A stretch of DNA of 64,000 bases from Luteimonas yindakuii (GCF_004803715.2 NZ_CP039383.2:1612001-1676000); one strand, 5' to 3'. Positions 34,149 to 44,578 are shown, numbered from the stretch's first letter. Program-made: numbers and translations. The notes: generated from the sequence alone by a model not told the origin.

Positions 34149-34177
34149 TTGCAGTTTGTGGTTTTTGAGAGCATAGA
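34149..34177 (+). promoter_or_regulatory. candidate rpfF promoter
   Basis: TTGCAG (34149-34154), 17 bp, CATAGA (34172-34177), within a locally T-rich segment that stands out from the GC-rich surroundings, 85 bp ahead of the rpfF ATG. Confidence 0.4.
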
Positions 34178-34262
34178 GAGGCCGATCGGTGCATTCACAT
34201 TGCCTGCACACCGGCACCCGATTCGTCAGCCCTTCTCTTCCACGCCCACAGGAATACACACA

Positions 34263-35141
34263 ATGAACAATATCGAGTCCCTGCAGATCGCCAGCCGCTT
34301 CAACATGCTGCGCGTGGCGGACGATGCCGAGCGCGGCGTCCACTGGTTCTACATGCACAACCAGGGTGCCACCGGCCGGGCCTGTTTCAGGCCCGGCCTC
34401 GTTTCGGAGATCCTCAACCACCAGCAGATCCTCGGCGACCGCCTGCGCCGCAACGGCGATCCCGACGGCATCGCCCATGTCGTGCTGGCATCTGACTCGG
34501 ATGCGTTCAACCTGGGCGGCGACCTGGAGCTGTTCTGCCGGGCCATCCGTGCCGGCGACCGCGCGACGTTGCTGTCGTACGCGCGCCAGTGCGTGCTTGG
34601 TGTCCACGCGTTCCACGATGGCCTGGGCGCGGGCGCGCACACCATCGCGCTGGTGCAGGGCGATGCCCTGGGCGGCGGTTTCGAAGCCGCGCTGAGCTGC
34701 CACACCATCGTCGCCGAGGAAGGCGCGATGATGGGCCTGCCCGAAGTCCTGTTCGACCTCTTCCCCGGCATGGGCGCGTATTCGTTCCTGTGCAAGCGCA
34801 TCCCACCGCACCAGGCGGAGAAGCTCATGCTCGACGGCAATGTCTACCCCGCCGAGCAGCTGTACCGCATGGGTCTGGTCGACGTGCTGGCGCCCCGCGG
34901 CGAAGGCGTGCGCGCGGTGGAAGACGTCATCCGCAGCAACCGGCGGATCCCGCACGCGCGTGCGGCGATGCACCGTGTGCGCGCCATGCACCAGCCGGTG
35001 ACCATCGAAGAGATGATGACGATCACCGAGGTCTGGGTGGATACCGCCCTGCGGCTGGGCGAGAAATCCCTGCGCACGATGGAACGACTGGTGCGCGCCC
35101 AGTATCGCCGCCATGGCGATGCCGGCGTTGCGACCGCCTGA
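34263..35141 (+). CDS. rpfF: DSF synthase RpfF (crotonase-fold dehydratase/thioesterase)
   Basis: A 292-residue enzyme that makes the diffusible signal factor cis-11-methyl-2-dodecenoic acid and related cis-2-enoic acids from 3-hydroxyacyl-ACP. The crotonase oxyanion motif DSDAFNLGGDLELF and both catalytic glutamates are present, Glu141 in GDALGGGFEAAL and Glu161 in MMGLPEVLFDLFPGMGA, at the same numbers as in Xanthomonas campestris RpfF. The start ATG follows AGGAA. The gene ends 10 bases from the stop of the oppositely oriented rpfC, the sensor of its product. Confidence 0.96.
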   Translation: MNNIESLQIASRFNMLRVADDAERGVHWFYMHNQGATGRACFRPGLVSEILNHQQILGDRLRRNGDPDGIAHVVLASDSDAFNLGGDLELFCRAIRAGDRATLLSYARQCVLGVHAFHDGLGAGAHTIALVQGDALGGGFEAALSCHTIVAEEGAMMGLPEVLFDLFPGMGAYSFLCKRIPPHQAEKLMLDGNVYPAEQLYRMGLVDVLAPRGEGVRAVEDVIRSNRRIPHARAAMHRVRAMHQPVTIEEMMTITEVWVDTALRLGEKSLRTMERLVRAQYRRHGDAGVATA

Positions 35142-35151
35142 TGGCGGGGAC

Positions 35152-37314
35152 TCAGGGAGTGTTGCTGTCCCCTTCGCGGGGCGCGACCATGCGGCCGCGT
35201 GCCGCGAGCGCGGACCTGCCCTGCTCCAGCGCAGCTTCCAGCCGGGTCAGGCGTTGCCGCCATTCCGGTGCCATCTGCCAATCGGCAAGGCGCATGACGT
35301 CGCCACTCAGCCCGGCCACGCGAACCATGCCCACGTTGCTGGCCACGCCCTTGAGCGCATGGGCATGGTCGCGCAGCTGGTCCCAGGCGCCGGCCTCGCC
35401 GGCGTCGCGGAACTGCTCGAGTGCGCGTTCGGCGTCGGCGACGCATTGGCCGATGAACTTGGTCTCGAACGCCTGCCCCATGCCCAGCGCGGCGATCTCG
35501 TCGAGTACGCCGGTGTCGAGCACATCGCCGGGCGCCGCCAGCGACTGGCGTGCGGTCGCCGAGGTGTCCACCGGCGTCTGCTCGCCACTGGCGATCGCCG
35601 CGAGTGCGTCGAGCAGCCGCGACGCCACCACCGGCTTGGCCAGGAACGCGCGCGCCCCGGCCTCGGTGCAGGCGCGGATCGACTCCGGGGTGACATCCGC
35701 ACTGAGGATGATCACCGGCGTGCGCGTGCTGCCGGCCTGCATCACGCGCAGCTGCCGCAGCATGTCCAGTCCCGTCACCTCGGGCATGTGCAGGTCGACG
35801 ATGACCACGTCGTAATCGGTCACCTCCAGCGCGGACAGCGCCTGGTCGCCATCCTCCACTTCGACCACGCGATGCCCGGCCTTGCGTAGCAGGCTCTGCA
35901 GCACGAGGCGGTTGGCGGCATGGTCGTCGGCGATCAGGATCCGCATCGACGCCACGCGTGCACGATGGCGCAGGAACGGATCGCTGAAGGCGATCACGTT
36001 TTCCACCTCCGTCGGCGGACCATGCGGCTCATGCACCGGGCCGACCACGGCCTGGGGCAGCTCGAAGGGCAACTCCACCCAGAACCGGCTGCCGACGCCT
36101 TCGCGGCTTTCGAAGCCGATGATGCCGCCCATCGCCTCGGTCAGGCCCTTGGCGATCGTGGTGCCGAGGCCCGTGCCGCCGTGGCGGCGCGAGAGGCTGG
36201 TATCGGCCTGCTCGAAGGCCTCGAAGAGCTTGGCGCGCACCGGGGTCGCGATGCCGATGCCGGAGTCCGAGACGGTGAAGCGGATCATCACCCGCCCCGC
36301 AGTGGTCCGTGTGGTCACCGGCGTGATGTCGACGCGCACATGGCCTTCGTCGGTGAACTTGATCGCGTTGTTGACCAGGTTCACCAGCACCTGCCGCAGT
36401 TGCGGCATGTCCCCGACCAGGTGCGGCGGAACATCGGGCGCGATCTCGACCACATAGGCCAGCCCCTTGGCGCGCGCGTCGGGCTCGAGCATGTAGCCGA
36501 TGCTGTCCACCAGTTCGCGCAGCGAGAACTTCTCCGAGGCGAGCTTGAGCTTGCCGGCCTCGATGGCGGAGATGTCGAGCACATCCTCGACCAGCGCCAG
36601 CAGCGAGCGCGTCGACGCCTGGATCGTATTGAGGTACTCGCGCTGTTCGGGATCCAGGCGGGTGGTCGCCAGCAGTTCCGACATGCCCGACAGGCCGTTG
36701 AGCGGGGTGCGGAACTCATGGCTCATGTTGGCGAGGAAGCGGCTCTTGGCCTCGTTGGCCTTGCGCGCGTCCTCGATGGCGGCAGTGAGGGCGCGCAGCA
36801 GCGAGCCGAAGTACAGCGGGACCGCGCCCACGCCCACCAGCAATCCCCAGGACAGCATGGGATTGTCGATCCAGTAGGGCGTGAACCGGATCACCGCGAA
36901 GAACGACGCTACCGCCATGACGGTAGCGGAGTAGAGATAACCAGGGCCGTAGCGCAGGCCGTTGCCGATCGTCACCCACAGGTACACCGCATACAGCGGC
37001 GACGCCGTTTCCCCCTGCAGGTACATGACCCCGCCAAGGGCGAAATAGTCGGCGAACATGCCGATCCAGCGGCGCACATGGGACACGCCGGGATGCACCA
37101 GCATCGCCCCCAGCAGCCCCAGCGAGACGACGAGCTCGCCGAGAAGGATCAGCCAGGTCAGGACCAGCGCCGGATCGCTCTGCCCACCGCGGACCTGCCA
37201 GCCCAGGTAGGCCGAGAACAGCGCGGTGATGACGATGCGCACCATCACCTGCTTGTGTTCGCTGTCCGGTCGACCGGACAGGCGCGCCCTGATCCATGAG
37301 CCGTATGCGTTCAT
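35152..37314 (-). CDS. rpfC: hybrid sensor histidine kinase RpfC (DSF receptor)
   Basis: A 720-residue hybrid kinase that senses DSF and passes phosphate to RpfG. About five membrane helices fill residues 25-175. The DHp histidine is His199 in [15 protein letters not shown], followed by the ATPase domain ([29 protein letters not shown]). A receiver domain has Asp507 in VIVDLHMP, and a C-terminal HPt domain has His652 in HAHALKG. This is the full domain order of Xanthomonas RpfC. The start at 37314 leaves 4 bases after the rpfG stop, so the two genes form one operon. Confidence 0.95.
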   Translation of the reverse strand: MNAYGSWIRARLSGRPDSEHKQVMVRIVITALFSAYLGWQVRGGQSDPALVLTWLILLGELVVSLGLLGAMLVHPGVSHVRRWIGMFADYFALGGVMYLQGETASPLYAVYLWVTIGNGLRYGPGYLYSATVMAVASFFAVIRFTPYWIDNPMLSWGLLVGVGAVPLYFGSLLRALTAAIEDARKANEAKSRFLANMSHEFRTPLNGLSGMSELLATTRLDPEQREYLNTIQASTRSLLALVEDVLDISAIEAGKLKLASEKFSLRELVDSIGYMLEPDARAKGLAYVVEIAPDVPPHLVGDMPQLRQVLVNLVNNAIKFTDEGHVRVDITPVTTRTTAGRVMIRFTVSDSGIGIATPVRAKLFEAFEQADTSLSRRHGGTGLGTTIAKGLTEAMGGIIGFESREGVGSRFWVELPFELPQAVVGPVHEPHGPPTEVENVIAFSDPFLRHRARVASMRILIADDHAANRLVLQSLLRKAGHRVVEVEDGDQALSALEVTDYDVVIVDLHMPEVTGLDMLRQLRVMQAGSTRTPVIILSADVTPESIRACTEAGARAFLAKPVVASRLLDALAAIASGEQTPVDTSATARQSLAAPGDVLDTGVLDEIAALGMGQAFETKFIGQCVADAERALEQFRDAGEAGAWDQLRDHAHALKGVASNVGMVRVAGLSGDVMRLADWQMAPEWRQRLTRLEAALEQGRSALAARGRMVAPREGDSNTP

Positions 37315-37318
37315 GGCG

Positions 37319-38380
37319 TTACTGCAGGTGCGGTCCCGGACGCGAGGGCCGGCCGAACCGGTGGATGATCTCCGGCAGCTGCGCCTCGTAGCGCAACAGC
37401 GCGTCGACACAGCGTGGGTCGAACAGGATGCCCCGGTTGTCGCGCAGATAATCCATTGCTTCCTGCAGGCTCCATGCACGCTTGTACGGACGTTCCGAGA
37501 TCAACGCGTCGAAGACGTCCGCGATCGCCACGATCCTGGCTTCCAACGGAATCGCCTCGCCGGACAGGCCATCGGGATAGCCGCTGCCGTCCCAGCGCTC
37601 CTGGTGGCTGAGCGCGATCTTCGCGCTGAGCTGGATGAAACGGTTCTGGCTGCCGGCCAGCAGGTCGTAGCCCAGCTGCGGGTGGCGCTGCATGACCGCG
37701 GTCTCTTCGGGCGTCAGCGCCCCGGGCTTGAGCAGCAGCGCATCCGGAATCGCGATCTTGCCGATGTCGTGCAGCGGTGCGGCGAGTTCGATCATCCGCA
37801 CCTCGTCCTCGAACAGCCCGAGTTCCTCGGCGATCAGCCCGGACAGGTGGGCGACGCGTTCAAGATTGGCGCTGGTTCCCGAGTCACGGTAGGCGATGGC
37901 CCGGGCAAGCCGGGTCAGGGTCTCGCGCTCGCGCTCCTCCACCTCGTTCATGGTCGCCAGCAATCGCTGCTCCAGCGACAGCGCACGCTGTTTCACCGAC
38001 TGCGCGTGCTGGCGCAGCTGCAACAGGTTGCGGCACCGTGCGCGCAGCTCGCGCGGGCGCACCGGCTTGACCAGGAAGTCGATCACGCCGGCATCGAGCG
38101 CGGCCTGCCGGATCGGCTCGTCGCCGACCACGGTCACCAGCACGATCGGGACATCCCGATGCAGCAGTGGCTTGCGGAAACGCCGAGCGAACTCGAGGCC
38201 GTCGATGCCGGGCATGCGGTAGTCGAGCAGCAGCAGGTCCGGACGGTTGTCCTGGCACCACTGCAGGGCGATCTGGGGATCACCGAAATCCCGGACATCG
38301 AGCTCGGGGCCGATGTCTTCGAGGATATGCCGCAACATGGTGCGGGCCGAGGTCTGGTCGTCGACGATGACGATATTCAC
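37319..38380 (-). CDS. rpfG: HD-GYP response regulator RpfG
   Basis: A 353-residue regulator. The N-terminal receiver domain ([11 protein letters not shown], phosphoacceptor Asp53 in LLLDYRMP, Lys in LVKPVRP) is joined to an HD-GYP phosphodiesterase domain with His204-Asp205 ([12 protein letters not shown]) and GYP at 267-269 ([12 protein letters not shown]), so it should degrade c-di-GMP when phosphorylated by RpfC. The GTG at 38380 was chosen since AGGAG is 5 bases ahead and the receiver domain begins there; an upstream TTG would extend it by 22 residues. rpfH, found between rpfG and rpfC in X. campestris, is absent. Confidence 0.95.
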   Translation of the reverse strand: MNIVIVDDQTSARTMLRHILEDIGPELDVRDFGDPQIALQWCQDNRPDLLLLDYRMPGIDGLEFARRFRKPLLHRDVPIVLVTVVGDEPIRQAALDAGVIDFLVKPVRPRELRARCRNLLQLRQHAQSVKQRALSLEQRLLATMNEVEERERETLTRLARAIAYRDSGTSANLERVAHLSGLIAEELGLFEDEVRMIELAAPLHDIGKIAIPDALLLKPGALTPEETAVMQRHPQLGYDLLAGSQNRFIQLSAKIALSHQERWDGSGYPDGLSGEAIPLEARIVAIADVFDALISERPYKRAWSLQEAMDYLRDNRGILFDPRCVDALLRYEAQLPEIIHRFGRPSRPGPHLQ

Positions 38381-38497
38381 ATCCGCTCCTGGCAGGCCGG
38401 GCCCGTTCGGTGCCCCATGGTGGCTGCCCGGCGGCGCGCGGCGCAAGTCCTGTTCATTGCCGTTGTCGGCCCGGTCACAGCCGACTTGAGGCGGGGT

Positions 38498-40030
38498 TCA
38501 GCCGCGACCGTCGCCGCCCTCGGGGCGCATGTAGGGAAACAGCAGTACGTCACGGATCGAGTGGGCTCCGGTCAGCAGCATCACCAGCCGGTCGATGCCG
38601 ACGCCCAGCCCGCCGGTGGGCGCCATGCCGTATTCAAGCGCGCGGATGTAGTCGGCATCGTAGTGCATCGCCTCGTCGTCGCCGCCTTCCTTGGCCGCCA
38701 GCTGCGCCTGGAAGCGCGCGGCCTGGTCTTCGGGGTCGTTGAGCTCGGAGAAGCCGTTGGCCAGTTCCTTGCCGTTGACGAACAGCTCGAAGCGGTCGGT
38801 ATAGCCCGGCTCGGTGTCGCTGGCGCGTGCCAGTGGCGACACCTCGACCGGGTGGTCGGTGATGAAGGTCGGCTGCACCAGCGTGTGCTCCACCGTCGCC
38901 TCGAAGATCTCCAGCAGCAGCTTGCCCCAGCCCCACGACGGCCTGACGCGGATCTTCAGCCGCTCGCAGTGGCGCAGCAGTGCGTCGCGGTCGGTGCAGT
39001 CGGCGGCGGAGATGTCGGGGTTGTGGTGGCGCACCGCCTCGTCCATGCGCCAGCGGCGGAACGCGGGCTCGAGGTCGATCGTCGCGCCCTCCCACTCCAC
39101 CGTGGTGGTGCCGAGTACGCCGCGCGCGGTGTCGCGGATCAGCGCCTCGGTCAGGTCCATGACCTCGTCGTACGTGGCGTAGGCCTCGTAGAGCTCGAGC
39201 ATGGTGAATTCGGGGTTGTGGCGGGTCGACACGCCTTCGTTGCGGAAGTTGCGGTTGATCTCGTACACGCGTTCCAGCCCGCCGACCACCAGGCGCTTCA
39301 GATAGAGCTCCGGCGCGACGCGCAGATAAAGCTCGAGGTCCAGCGCGTTGTGGTGGGTCACGAAGGGCTTTGCAGTGGCGCCGCCGGGGATGTAATGCAT
39401 CATCGGCGTTTCCACTTCGAGGAACCGGCGCTCGTCGAGCCATGCGCGGATCGCGCGGATGATCCGGCTGCGCTTGACGAAGACCTCGCGCGCTTCCGGA
39501 GTGACCACCAGATCCACATACCGCTGGCGGTAGCGCTGTTCGACGTCGCTCAGGCCATGCCACTTGTCCGGCAACGGGCGCAGCGACTTGACCAGCAGGC
39601 GCAGCGAGGTCGCCTTGACCGAGAGCTCACCGGTGCGCGTGCGCGTCAGTCCACCCTCGACGGCGACGATGTCGCCAACATCGAACGACTTGAACGCGTC
39701 GTAGGCGTCGCCCAGTGCATTCGACTGCAGGAACAGCTGGATGCGCCCGGACTCGTCCATGATCTGGGCGAAGCTGGCCTTGCCCATCACCCGCTTGGCC
39801 ATCAGCCGGCCGGCCATCGCCACGCGCCGGGGCGATGCCTCCAGCGATTCCGCGCCCCAGGCCTCGGCGTCGGCGAACTCGGACTGGAGGTCGCCGGCGT
39901 AATCCACGCGCCGGAAATCGTTCGGGAATGCCACGCCCTGTGCGCGCAGCGCGGCCAGCTTGGCCCGCCGCTCGGCGATCAGGTGGTGTTCGTCGGCATG
40001 CGCCGCGGTGTCGTGCGTGGGCTCGGTCAT
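38498..40030 (-). CDS. lysS: lysyl-tRNA synthetase, class II
   Basis: A 510-residue class II synthetase. It has an N-terminal OB-fold anticodon domain ([22 protein letters not shown]) and the catalytic motifs: motif 1 around [17 protein letters not shown], motif 2 [24 protein letters not shown] and motif 3 [15 protein letters not shown]. Length is normal. ATG 40030 was chosen as the family start ([25 protein letters not shown]); the frame runs on to 40144. It follows prfB on the same strand, with an inverted repeat in the 148-bp gap. Confidence 0.97.
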   Translation of the reverse strand: MTEPTHDTAAHADEHHLIAERRAKLAALRAQGVAFPNDFRRVDYAGDLQSEFADAEAWGAESLEASPRRVAMAGRLMAKRVMGKASFAQIMDESGRIQLFLQSNALGDAYDAFKSFDVGDIVAVEGGLTRTRTGELSVKATSLRLLVKSLRPLPDKWHGLSDVEQRYRQRYVDLVVTPEAREVFVKRSRIIRAIRAWLDERRFLEVETPMMHYIPGGATAKPFVTHHNALDLELYLRVAPELYLKRLVVGGLERVYEINRNFRNEGVSTRHNPEFTMLELYEAYATYDEVMDLTEALIRDTARGVLGTTTVEWEGATIDLEPAFRRWRMDEAVRHHNPDISAADCTDRDALLRHCERLKIRVRPSWGWGKLLLEIFEATVEHTLVQPTFITDHPVEVSPLARASDTEPGYTDRFELFVNGKELANGFSELNDPEDQAARFQAQLAAKEGGDDEAMHYDADYIRALEYGMAPTGGLGVGIDRLVMLLTGAHSIRDVLLFPYMRPEGGDGRG

Positions 40031-40054
40031 CGTGGAAACGTTCCGGAGAGCTGT

Positions 40055-40139
40055 CCGCGGATGGGCGCGGATTGAAAGGCGATTCGTGGAAGCAGGCACG
40101 CAGGTTCGTGTCCCTGCCCTGATCCGCGTCCATCCGCGG
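40055..40139. repeat. 18-bp inverted repeat between prfB and lysS
   Basis: CCGCGGATGGGCGCGGAT (40055-40072) and ATCCGCGTCCATCCGCGG (40122-40139) pair at 17 of 18 positions around a 49-bp centre. CGCGGATG/CATCCGCG units are dispersed in Xanthomonadaceae genomes, so this is probably a member of that family. Confidence 0.65.
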
Positions 40140-40178
40140 CACACTTCATTCGTCAGGCCGCGACACCGCGGCCGTCCG

Positions 40179-41304
40179 TCATGCGGCGTCGGTACGTTTC
40201 GCGCCCACCTGCAGGCCCGCCTTCAGGCTGGCCTCGACGAACTCGTCAAGGTCACCGTCGAGCACGTTCTGCGTGTCGCTGCGCTCGATACCGGTGCGCA
40301 GGTCCTTGATCCGCGACTGGTCGAGCACGTAGTTGCGGATCTGGCTGCCCCAGCCCACGTCGGACTTGGTCGCCTCCACCGCGTCCTTCTCGGCATTGCG
40401 CTTCTGCAGCTCCAGCTCGTACAGGCGCGCGGCCAGCATCTTCATCGCGCGGTCGCGGTTGGCATGCTGGCTGCGTTCGGTCTGGCACGCCACCACCGTG
40501 CCGGTCGGCACGTGGGTGATGCGGACCGCGGACTCGGTCTTGTTGACGTGCTGGCCACCGGCACCAGAGGACCGGTAGACGTCGGTCTTGAGGTCCGCCG
40601 GGTTGATCTCGATGTCGATGTCGTCGTCGATTTCCGGCGCCACGAACACCGAGGTGAAGCTGGTATGGCGGCGGTTGTCCGAGTCGAACGGCGACTTGCG
40701 CACCAGCCGATGCACGCCGGTCTCGGTCTTGAACCAGCCATAGGCGAAATCGCCCTCGACCCGGAACGTCGCCGACTTGATGCCCGCCACTTCGCCGCCG
40801 GACACCTCCAGCAGCTCGGTCTTCCAGCCGCGGTCCTCCGCCCAGCGCAGGTACATGCGCAGCAGGATCTCGGCCCAGTCCTGAGCTTCGGTGCCACCAG
40901 CGCCGGCCTGGATGTCGACGAATGCGCTGGCGTTGTCCATCTCGCCGGAGAACATGCGCTGGAACTCCAGCTTGTCCACGTCGACGGCGTAGCGTTCGAC
41001 GTCCGCCATCACCGCCTGCGCGGTGTCCTCGTCGTTCTCCGAATCGGCGAGCTCCAGCAGTTCGCTGGCGCCCTCGAGGCCTTCCAGCAGGTTGCGGATG
41101 CCGTTGACCGTCTTGTCGAGCAGGGAGCGCTCGCGGCCGAGCGCCTGCGCACGGCCCGGGTCGTCCCAGATCCGCGGATCCTCGAGTTCGCGCTCTACTT
41201 CTTCGAGCCGTTCACGCCTGGCATCGTAGTCAAAGAAACCCCCTCAGCGCTTCCAGCCGACCCTGGAGGTCGGCGATGCGCTGGCGGACGGGATTGAGTT
41301 CCAT
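40179..41304 (-). CDS. prfB: peptide chain release factor 2, with programmed +1 frameshift
   Basis: RF2 recognises UGA and UAA. Translation starts with [15 protein letters not shown]; after codon 24 an in-frame TGA (41232-41230) follows CTT, preceded by the internal Shine-Dalgarno AGGGGG and the slippery CTT-TGA-C. Skipping one T (41232) gives [14 protein letters not shown] and the rest of RF2, 374 residues in all. The stop-codon SPF motif ([15 protein letters not shown]) and the catalytic GGQ ([18 protein letters not shown]) are intact. This is the classic autoregulatory frameshift, not a mutation. ATG 41307 directly before is an alternative start. Confidence 0.97.
41228..41248 (-). promoter_or_regulatory. 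prfB programmed frameshift site
   Basis: On the minus strand the order is AGGGGG, TTT, CTT, TGA, C. Low RF2 slows termination at TGA and allows the +1 slip on CTTT, stimulated by the upstream AGGGGG. Confidence 0.95.
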
Positions 41305-41410
41305 CATGTGAGGCAGTCGCCCTTGGAGACAAGCGCGACATTCTATCGAACAAGCGCTGGTGCCGGGGGCACCGCCGGCCGCCACGCGCGGGGCATGGCG
41401 GCCGTTGCGC

Positions 41411-42748
41411 TCAGCGTCGCTGGATGGCGATGCGGTAGCGGCCTTCCGAGCGGCCCACCGCCGAACTCGCTTCGAGGACGTAGTCGCCGGCCTGCAGGGT
41501 TTCCTCGATGCGCGCGTTGAGTTCGCCGCCGCTGTCGTCGTCCTGTGCCACCCGCTGGCCATCGCGCAGCAGGCGCAGGTAACTGTCGACGCCTTCTGCC
41601 GACTGCATCTCGATGCGATAGCTGCCGTTGCGCGGGATGCGCACGGTATAGCGATCGGTGGCGCCGGCCATCAGCCGCGCATCGCGTGGTTGCCCGACGA
41701 CGAGCGTGCCGCCGCCGATGTCCGCCGGAACGCCGGCAAGCGTGGCCGACAGGGTGAACAGCCCGGCACCGTCGTTGTACGAGGATGCACGCACGCTGTA
41801 GTCACCGGGCTCGAGGACCGAGATGATGCGCGCGTCCAGGCCGCCACCGGAATCGTCGTCCTGCAGCAGCACGTCGGCGCCTTCCAGCGCGAGCATCGAA
41901 TCGAGCTCGCTGCTGCGCATCGTGATCGTCGCCAGTTGCCGCGACGGCACCTGCAGGCGGTAGGCCACCTGCGCACCCTCGTGCAATGCGGTGATGTCGG
42001 CGCCCGGCTGCAGCACGCCATCCGCGGCCATGGTGACGCCGGCCGGAAGCTCGCGCTCGCTGACCGCCAGCCGGTACTGGCCCCGGATCGAACCACCGTA
42101 GCCATCCGCGATGACGGTATAGCGGCCCGGGGCCAGGCGCGCGGTCACAAGCGAATTGCTGCCTTCCGCGTCGTCGTTGCCGAGCGACACGCCGTTGCCT
42201 TCGAGCTTCAACAGGGTGTCGAACTCGTCGGAATCCATGCGTACGGCGTACACCGCCTCGCGCTCGATCACCAGCGGAATGCGCCGGGCACTGTCGGCCC
42301 AGTCGGTGATGGCGGCACCGGCGCGGATCTCGCTGCCGTCATACAGCGCAAGCGGCGATACCCGCAGCGTGTACGGGCCGTAGGACGATGCGTCGCGGCC
42401 GCTGACCGCCAGCAGGTAACGCCCCGATTCCGGCGCGCGCACCGACATGCTGGTGGCATCGCGCTCGGTGGACGAGGTCTGCACCAGGTGGTTGTCGGAG
42501 AACAGCGTCAGCTGCCCCCGCAACGGTCCGTCGACTGCGAATTCGACGCCCTGCCCGGGCGCGAGGCTGATCGAGTACAGCTTGCTGCGGGTGCCATCGC
42601 GCCAGTTGAGGGCATCCGCGGTGGTGATCTCGCCGCGCACCTGCTGGCCGACCGCCAGCGGCGCCGGCGCCGGATCGGCGGCCACCGCCGCGCCTGCAAC
42701 GCCTGAAAGCGAAATCCCGACCGCGAGCGCCAAACCGTTCCTGATCAT
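41411..42748 (-). CDS. secreted protein with four tandem PPC (pre-peptidase C-terminal) repeats
   Basis: A 445-residue exported protein. Residues 1-24 are a Sec signal peptide (MIRNGLALAVGISLSGVAGAAVAA). The rest is four consecutive beta-sandwich PPC-like units, recognised by repeats such as NDDAEGSNSLVTARLAPGRY, DDDSGGGLDARIISVLEPGDYSV and DDDSGGELNARIEETLQAGDYVL; the acidic loops look like calcium sites. PPC domains normally sit at the end of secreted proteases, but here no catalytic domain exists, so the protein may be a structural, binding or maturation factor. AAGGA precedes the ATG. It lies between prfB and recJ. Confidence 0.82.
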   Translation of the reverse strand: MIRNGLALAVGISLSGVAGAAVAADPAPAPLAVGQQVRGEITTADALNWRDGTRSKLYSISLAPGQGVEFAVDGPLRGQLTLFSDNHLVQTSSTERDATSMSVRAPESGRYLLAVSGRDASSYGPYTLRVSPLALYDGSEIRAGAAITDWADSARRIPLVIEREAVYAVRMDSDEFDTLLKLEGNGVSLGNDDAEGSNSLVTARLAPGRYTVIADGYGGSIRGQYRLAVSERELPAGVTMAADGVLQPGADITALHEGAQVAYRLQVPSRQLATITMRSSELDSMLALEGADVLLQDDDSGGGLDARIISVLEPGDYSVRASSYNDGAGLFTLSATLAGVPADIGGGTLVVGQPRDARLMAGATDRYTVRIPRNGSYRIEMQSAEGVDSYLRLLRDGQRVAQDDDSGGELNARIEETLQAGDYVLEASSAVGRSEGRYRIAIQRR

Positions 42749-42850
42749 GCTGAGTCCTTCTGCCTGTGGAAGCCGGCACCGATCGATGCCGACATGAACA
42801 GGCGAAGTATGCGCCTTCACATCGCCAACGCCAGAGGATCGACACACGGC

Positions 42851-44578
42851 TCAGGCCGGTTCGAGATGCTCCACCACCAGCTGCACGGCGCCGTTGCCGC
42901 GGTAGTCGTCCGGTGCAAGCCGATAGGCCAGGTGCACCCGCGACGCCTGCGGGCGGGCATCCCAGCCGCCGAAGTGGATGGCATCGACCGGCTCGCGACG
43001 GTCCGGTATCCGCAGGCGCAAACGCAGATGGCGTTGGCCGACGCAGCGCGCATCCAGCAGTTCGAAGCTGCCGTCGAACAGCGGCTCCGGAAACGCCTGC
43101 CCCCACGGCCCGCCATCGCGCAGCGCTTCCGCATGCGCGTGGTCGAATTCGTGCGGAGCAAGCTCGCCATCACTGTCGATCACGGCGTGCAGCAGCGCGG
43201 CGTCGAGCGTGCGAGCGGCATGGGCGCGGAAGGCGCGCTCGAAATCGGCGAGCGCATCTACATCGAGGCTGAGCCCGGCGGCCATGGCATGGCCGCCGAA
43301 GCGGCCGATCAGGCCGGGATGGGCGGCATCGACGGCGGCCAGCGCATCGCGGATGTGGAAACCCGGGATCGAGCGGGCCGAACCGCGCAACTGGCGGCTG
43401 CCCGGCTCGGCAGGCGCGAACGCCACCACCGGCCGGTGCAGGCGCTCCTTGAGCTTCGAGGCCACCAGCCCGACCACGCCGGGATGCCACTCGGGATCGA
43501 ACAGGCAGACCGCGGGATCGTCCGCGGTGGCCATTGCGTCCAGTGCGCGACCGGCGAGTGCGGCCTCGGCCTCGTCCACCATGGTCTGCTGCACGCCGCG
43601 GCGCTCGGCATTGATGCGGTCCAGCAGCTGGGCGAGTTCGAGCGCCCGGGCCGGATCGTCGGTCAGCAGGCATTCGATGCCGATCGACATGTCCTCGAGC
43701 CGGCCGGCTGCATTGAGCCGCGGGCCGATCGCGTAACCGATATCGGCCGCCGTGAGGCGGGACACATCGCGTCCAGCCACGCGCGCCAGTGCCTGCAGCC
43801 CGGAGCAGCCCTGCCCCGCACGCAGGCGCTGCAGCCCGGCCGCGACCAGGGCCCGGTTGTTGGCATCCAGCGCGACCAGGTCGGCGACGGTGCCGACCGC
43901 GACCAGGTCCAGCAGCACGCGCAGGTCCGGGCCGGCCCCATCGAATGCGCCGCGCGCGCGCAGCACACCGCGCAACGCCAGCAGCACGTAGAAGATCACA
44001 CCCACGCCGGCCAGCGTCTTCGACGGGAACACGTCGCCGGGAAGGTTCGGATCGACGATGACGTCGGCCGCGGGCAGCGTCGGCCCCGGCAGGTGATGGT
44101 CGGTCACCAGCACCCGCCACCCACGCGCCTTGGCCGCGGCGATGCCGGCATGACAGGCAATGCCGTGATCGACGGTGACCAGCAGCTCCGGCCCGAGCGC
44201 CGCCAGCTCGTCGACCAGGCCAGGCGACAGCCCGTAGCCGTGGACGATCCGGTTGGGCACCGCGTGCAGCACCTCGCGCGCGCCCAGCATGCGCAGCCCA
44301 CGCACCGCCACTGCACAGGCCGTCGCACCGTCGCAATCGAAATCGCCGACCACCACGATCCGCCGTCCCGCGGCGATCGCGTCGGCAAGCAATCGCGCAG
44401 CCTCGGCGATGCCGGTCAGCGTGTCGGGCGCATGCAGGTCGGCCAGGCGTGGACGCGCGGCGGTGAAGTCGGACACCCCGCGGGCCGCATACACCCGGCG
44501 CAGCAGCGGCAGCACGTGGTCGGGCCAGGCGCCGCTCGCCCCGGCAGGGCGGCGACGGATCCTGCGCAATGGAGTCAT
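42851..44578 (-). CDS. recJ: single-stranded-DNA-specific exonuclease RecJ
   Basis: A 575-residue 5'-3' exonuclease of the DHH superfamily, acting in recombination and mismatch repair. Motifs: VVVGDFDCDGATACA (motif I), VTVDHGIACHAGI, VTDHHLPGP with the DHH site, DLVAVGTVADL, and in the DHHA1 part GSARSIPGFHIRDAL with GRFGGHAMAAGLSL. The ATG at 44578 overlaps the rpfE stop (ATGA), so the genes are coupled. A longer frame upstream lies inside rpfE and is rejected. Confidence 0.96.
   Translation of the reverse strand: MTPLRRIRRRPAGASGAWPDHVLPLLRRVYAARGVSDFTAARPRLADLHAPDTLTGIAEAARLLADAIAAGRRIVVVGDFDCDGATACAVAVRGLRMLGAREVLHAVPNRIVHGYGLSPGLVDELAALGPELLVTVDHGIACHAGIAAAKARGWRVLVTDHHLPGPTLPAADVIVDPNLPGDVFPSKTLAGVGVIFYVLLALRGVLRARGAFDGAGPDLRVLLDLVAVGTVADLVALDANNRALVAAGLQRLRAGQGCSGLQALARVAGRDVSRLTAADIGYAIGPRLNAAGRLEDMSIGIECLLTDDPARALELAQLLDRINAERRGVQQTMVDEAEAALAGRALDAMATADDPAVCLFDPEWHPGVVGLVASKLKERLHRPVVAFAPAEPGSRQLRGSARSIPGFHIRDALAAVDAAHPGLIGRFGGHAMAAGLSLDVDALADFERAFRAHAARTLDAALLHAVIDSDGELAPHEFDHAHAEALRDGGPWGQAFPEPLFDGSFELLDARCVGQRHLRLRLRIPDRREPVDAIHFGGWDARPQASRVHLAYRLAPDDYRGNGAVQLVVEHLEPA

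Larger units (their letters stand above)
33955..34262 (+). other. rpfB-rpfF intergenic region / rpfF leader
   Basis: 308 bases without a gene. It holds the rpfB terminator (33982-34015), a candidate promoter near 34149-34177 and an A/T-richer stretch before the rpfF ribosome site (AGGAA at about 34251). No known riboswitch is recognised. Confidence 0.6.

Noticed and set aside
40179..41012. prfB as a shorter gene starting inside at 41012
   Set aside because: The upstream segment encodes the normal RF2 N-terminal domain once the programmed frameshift is considered.
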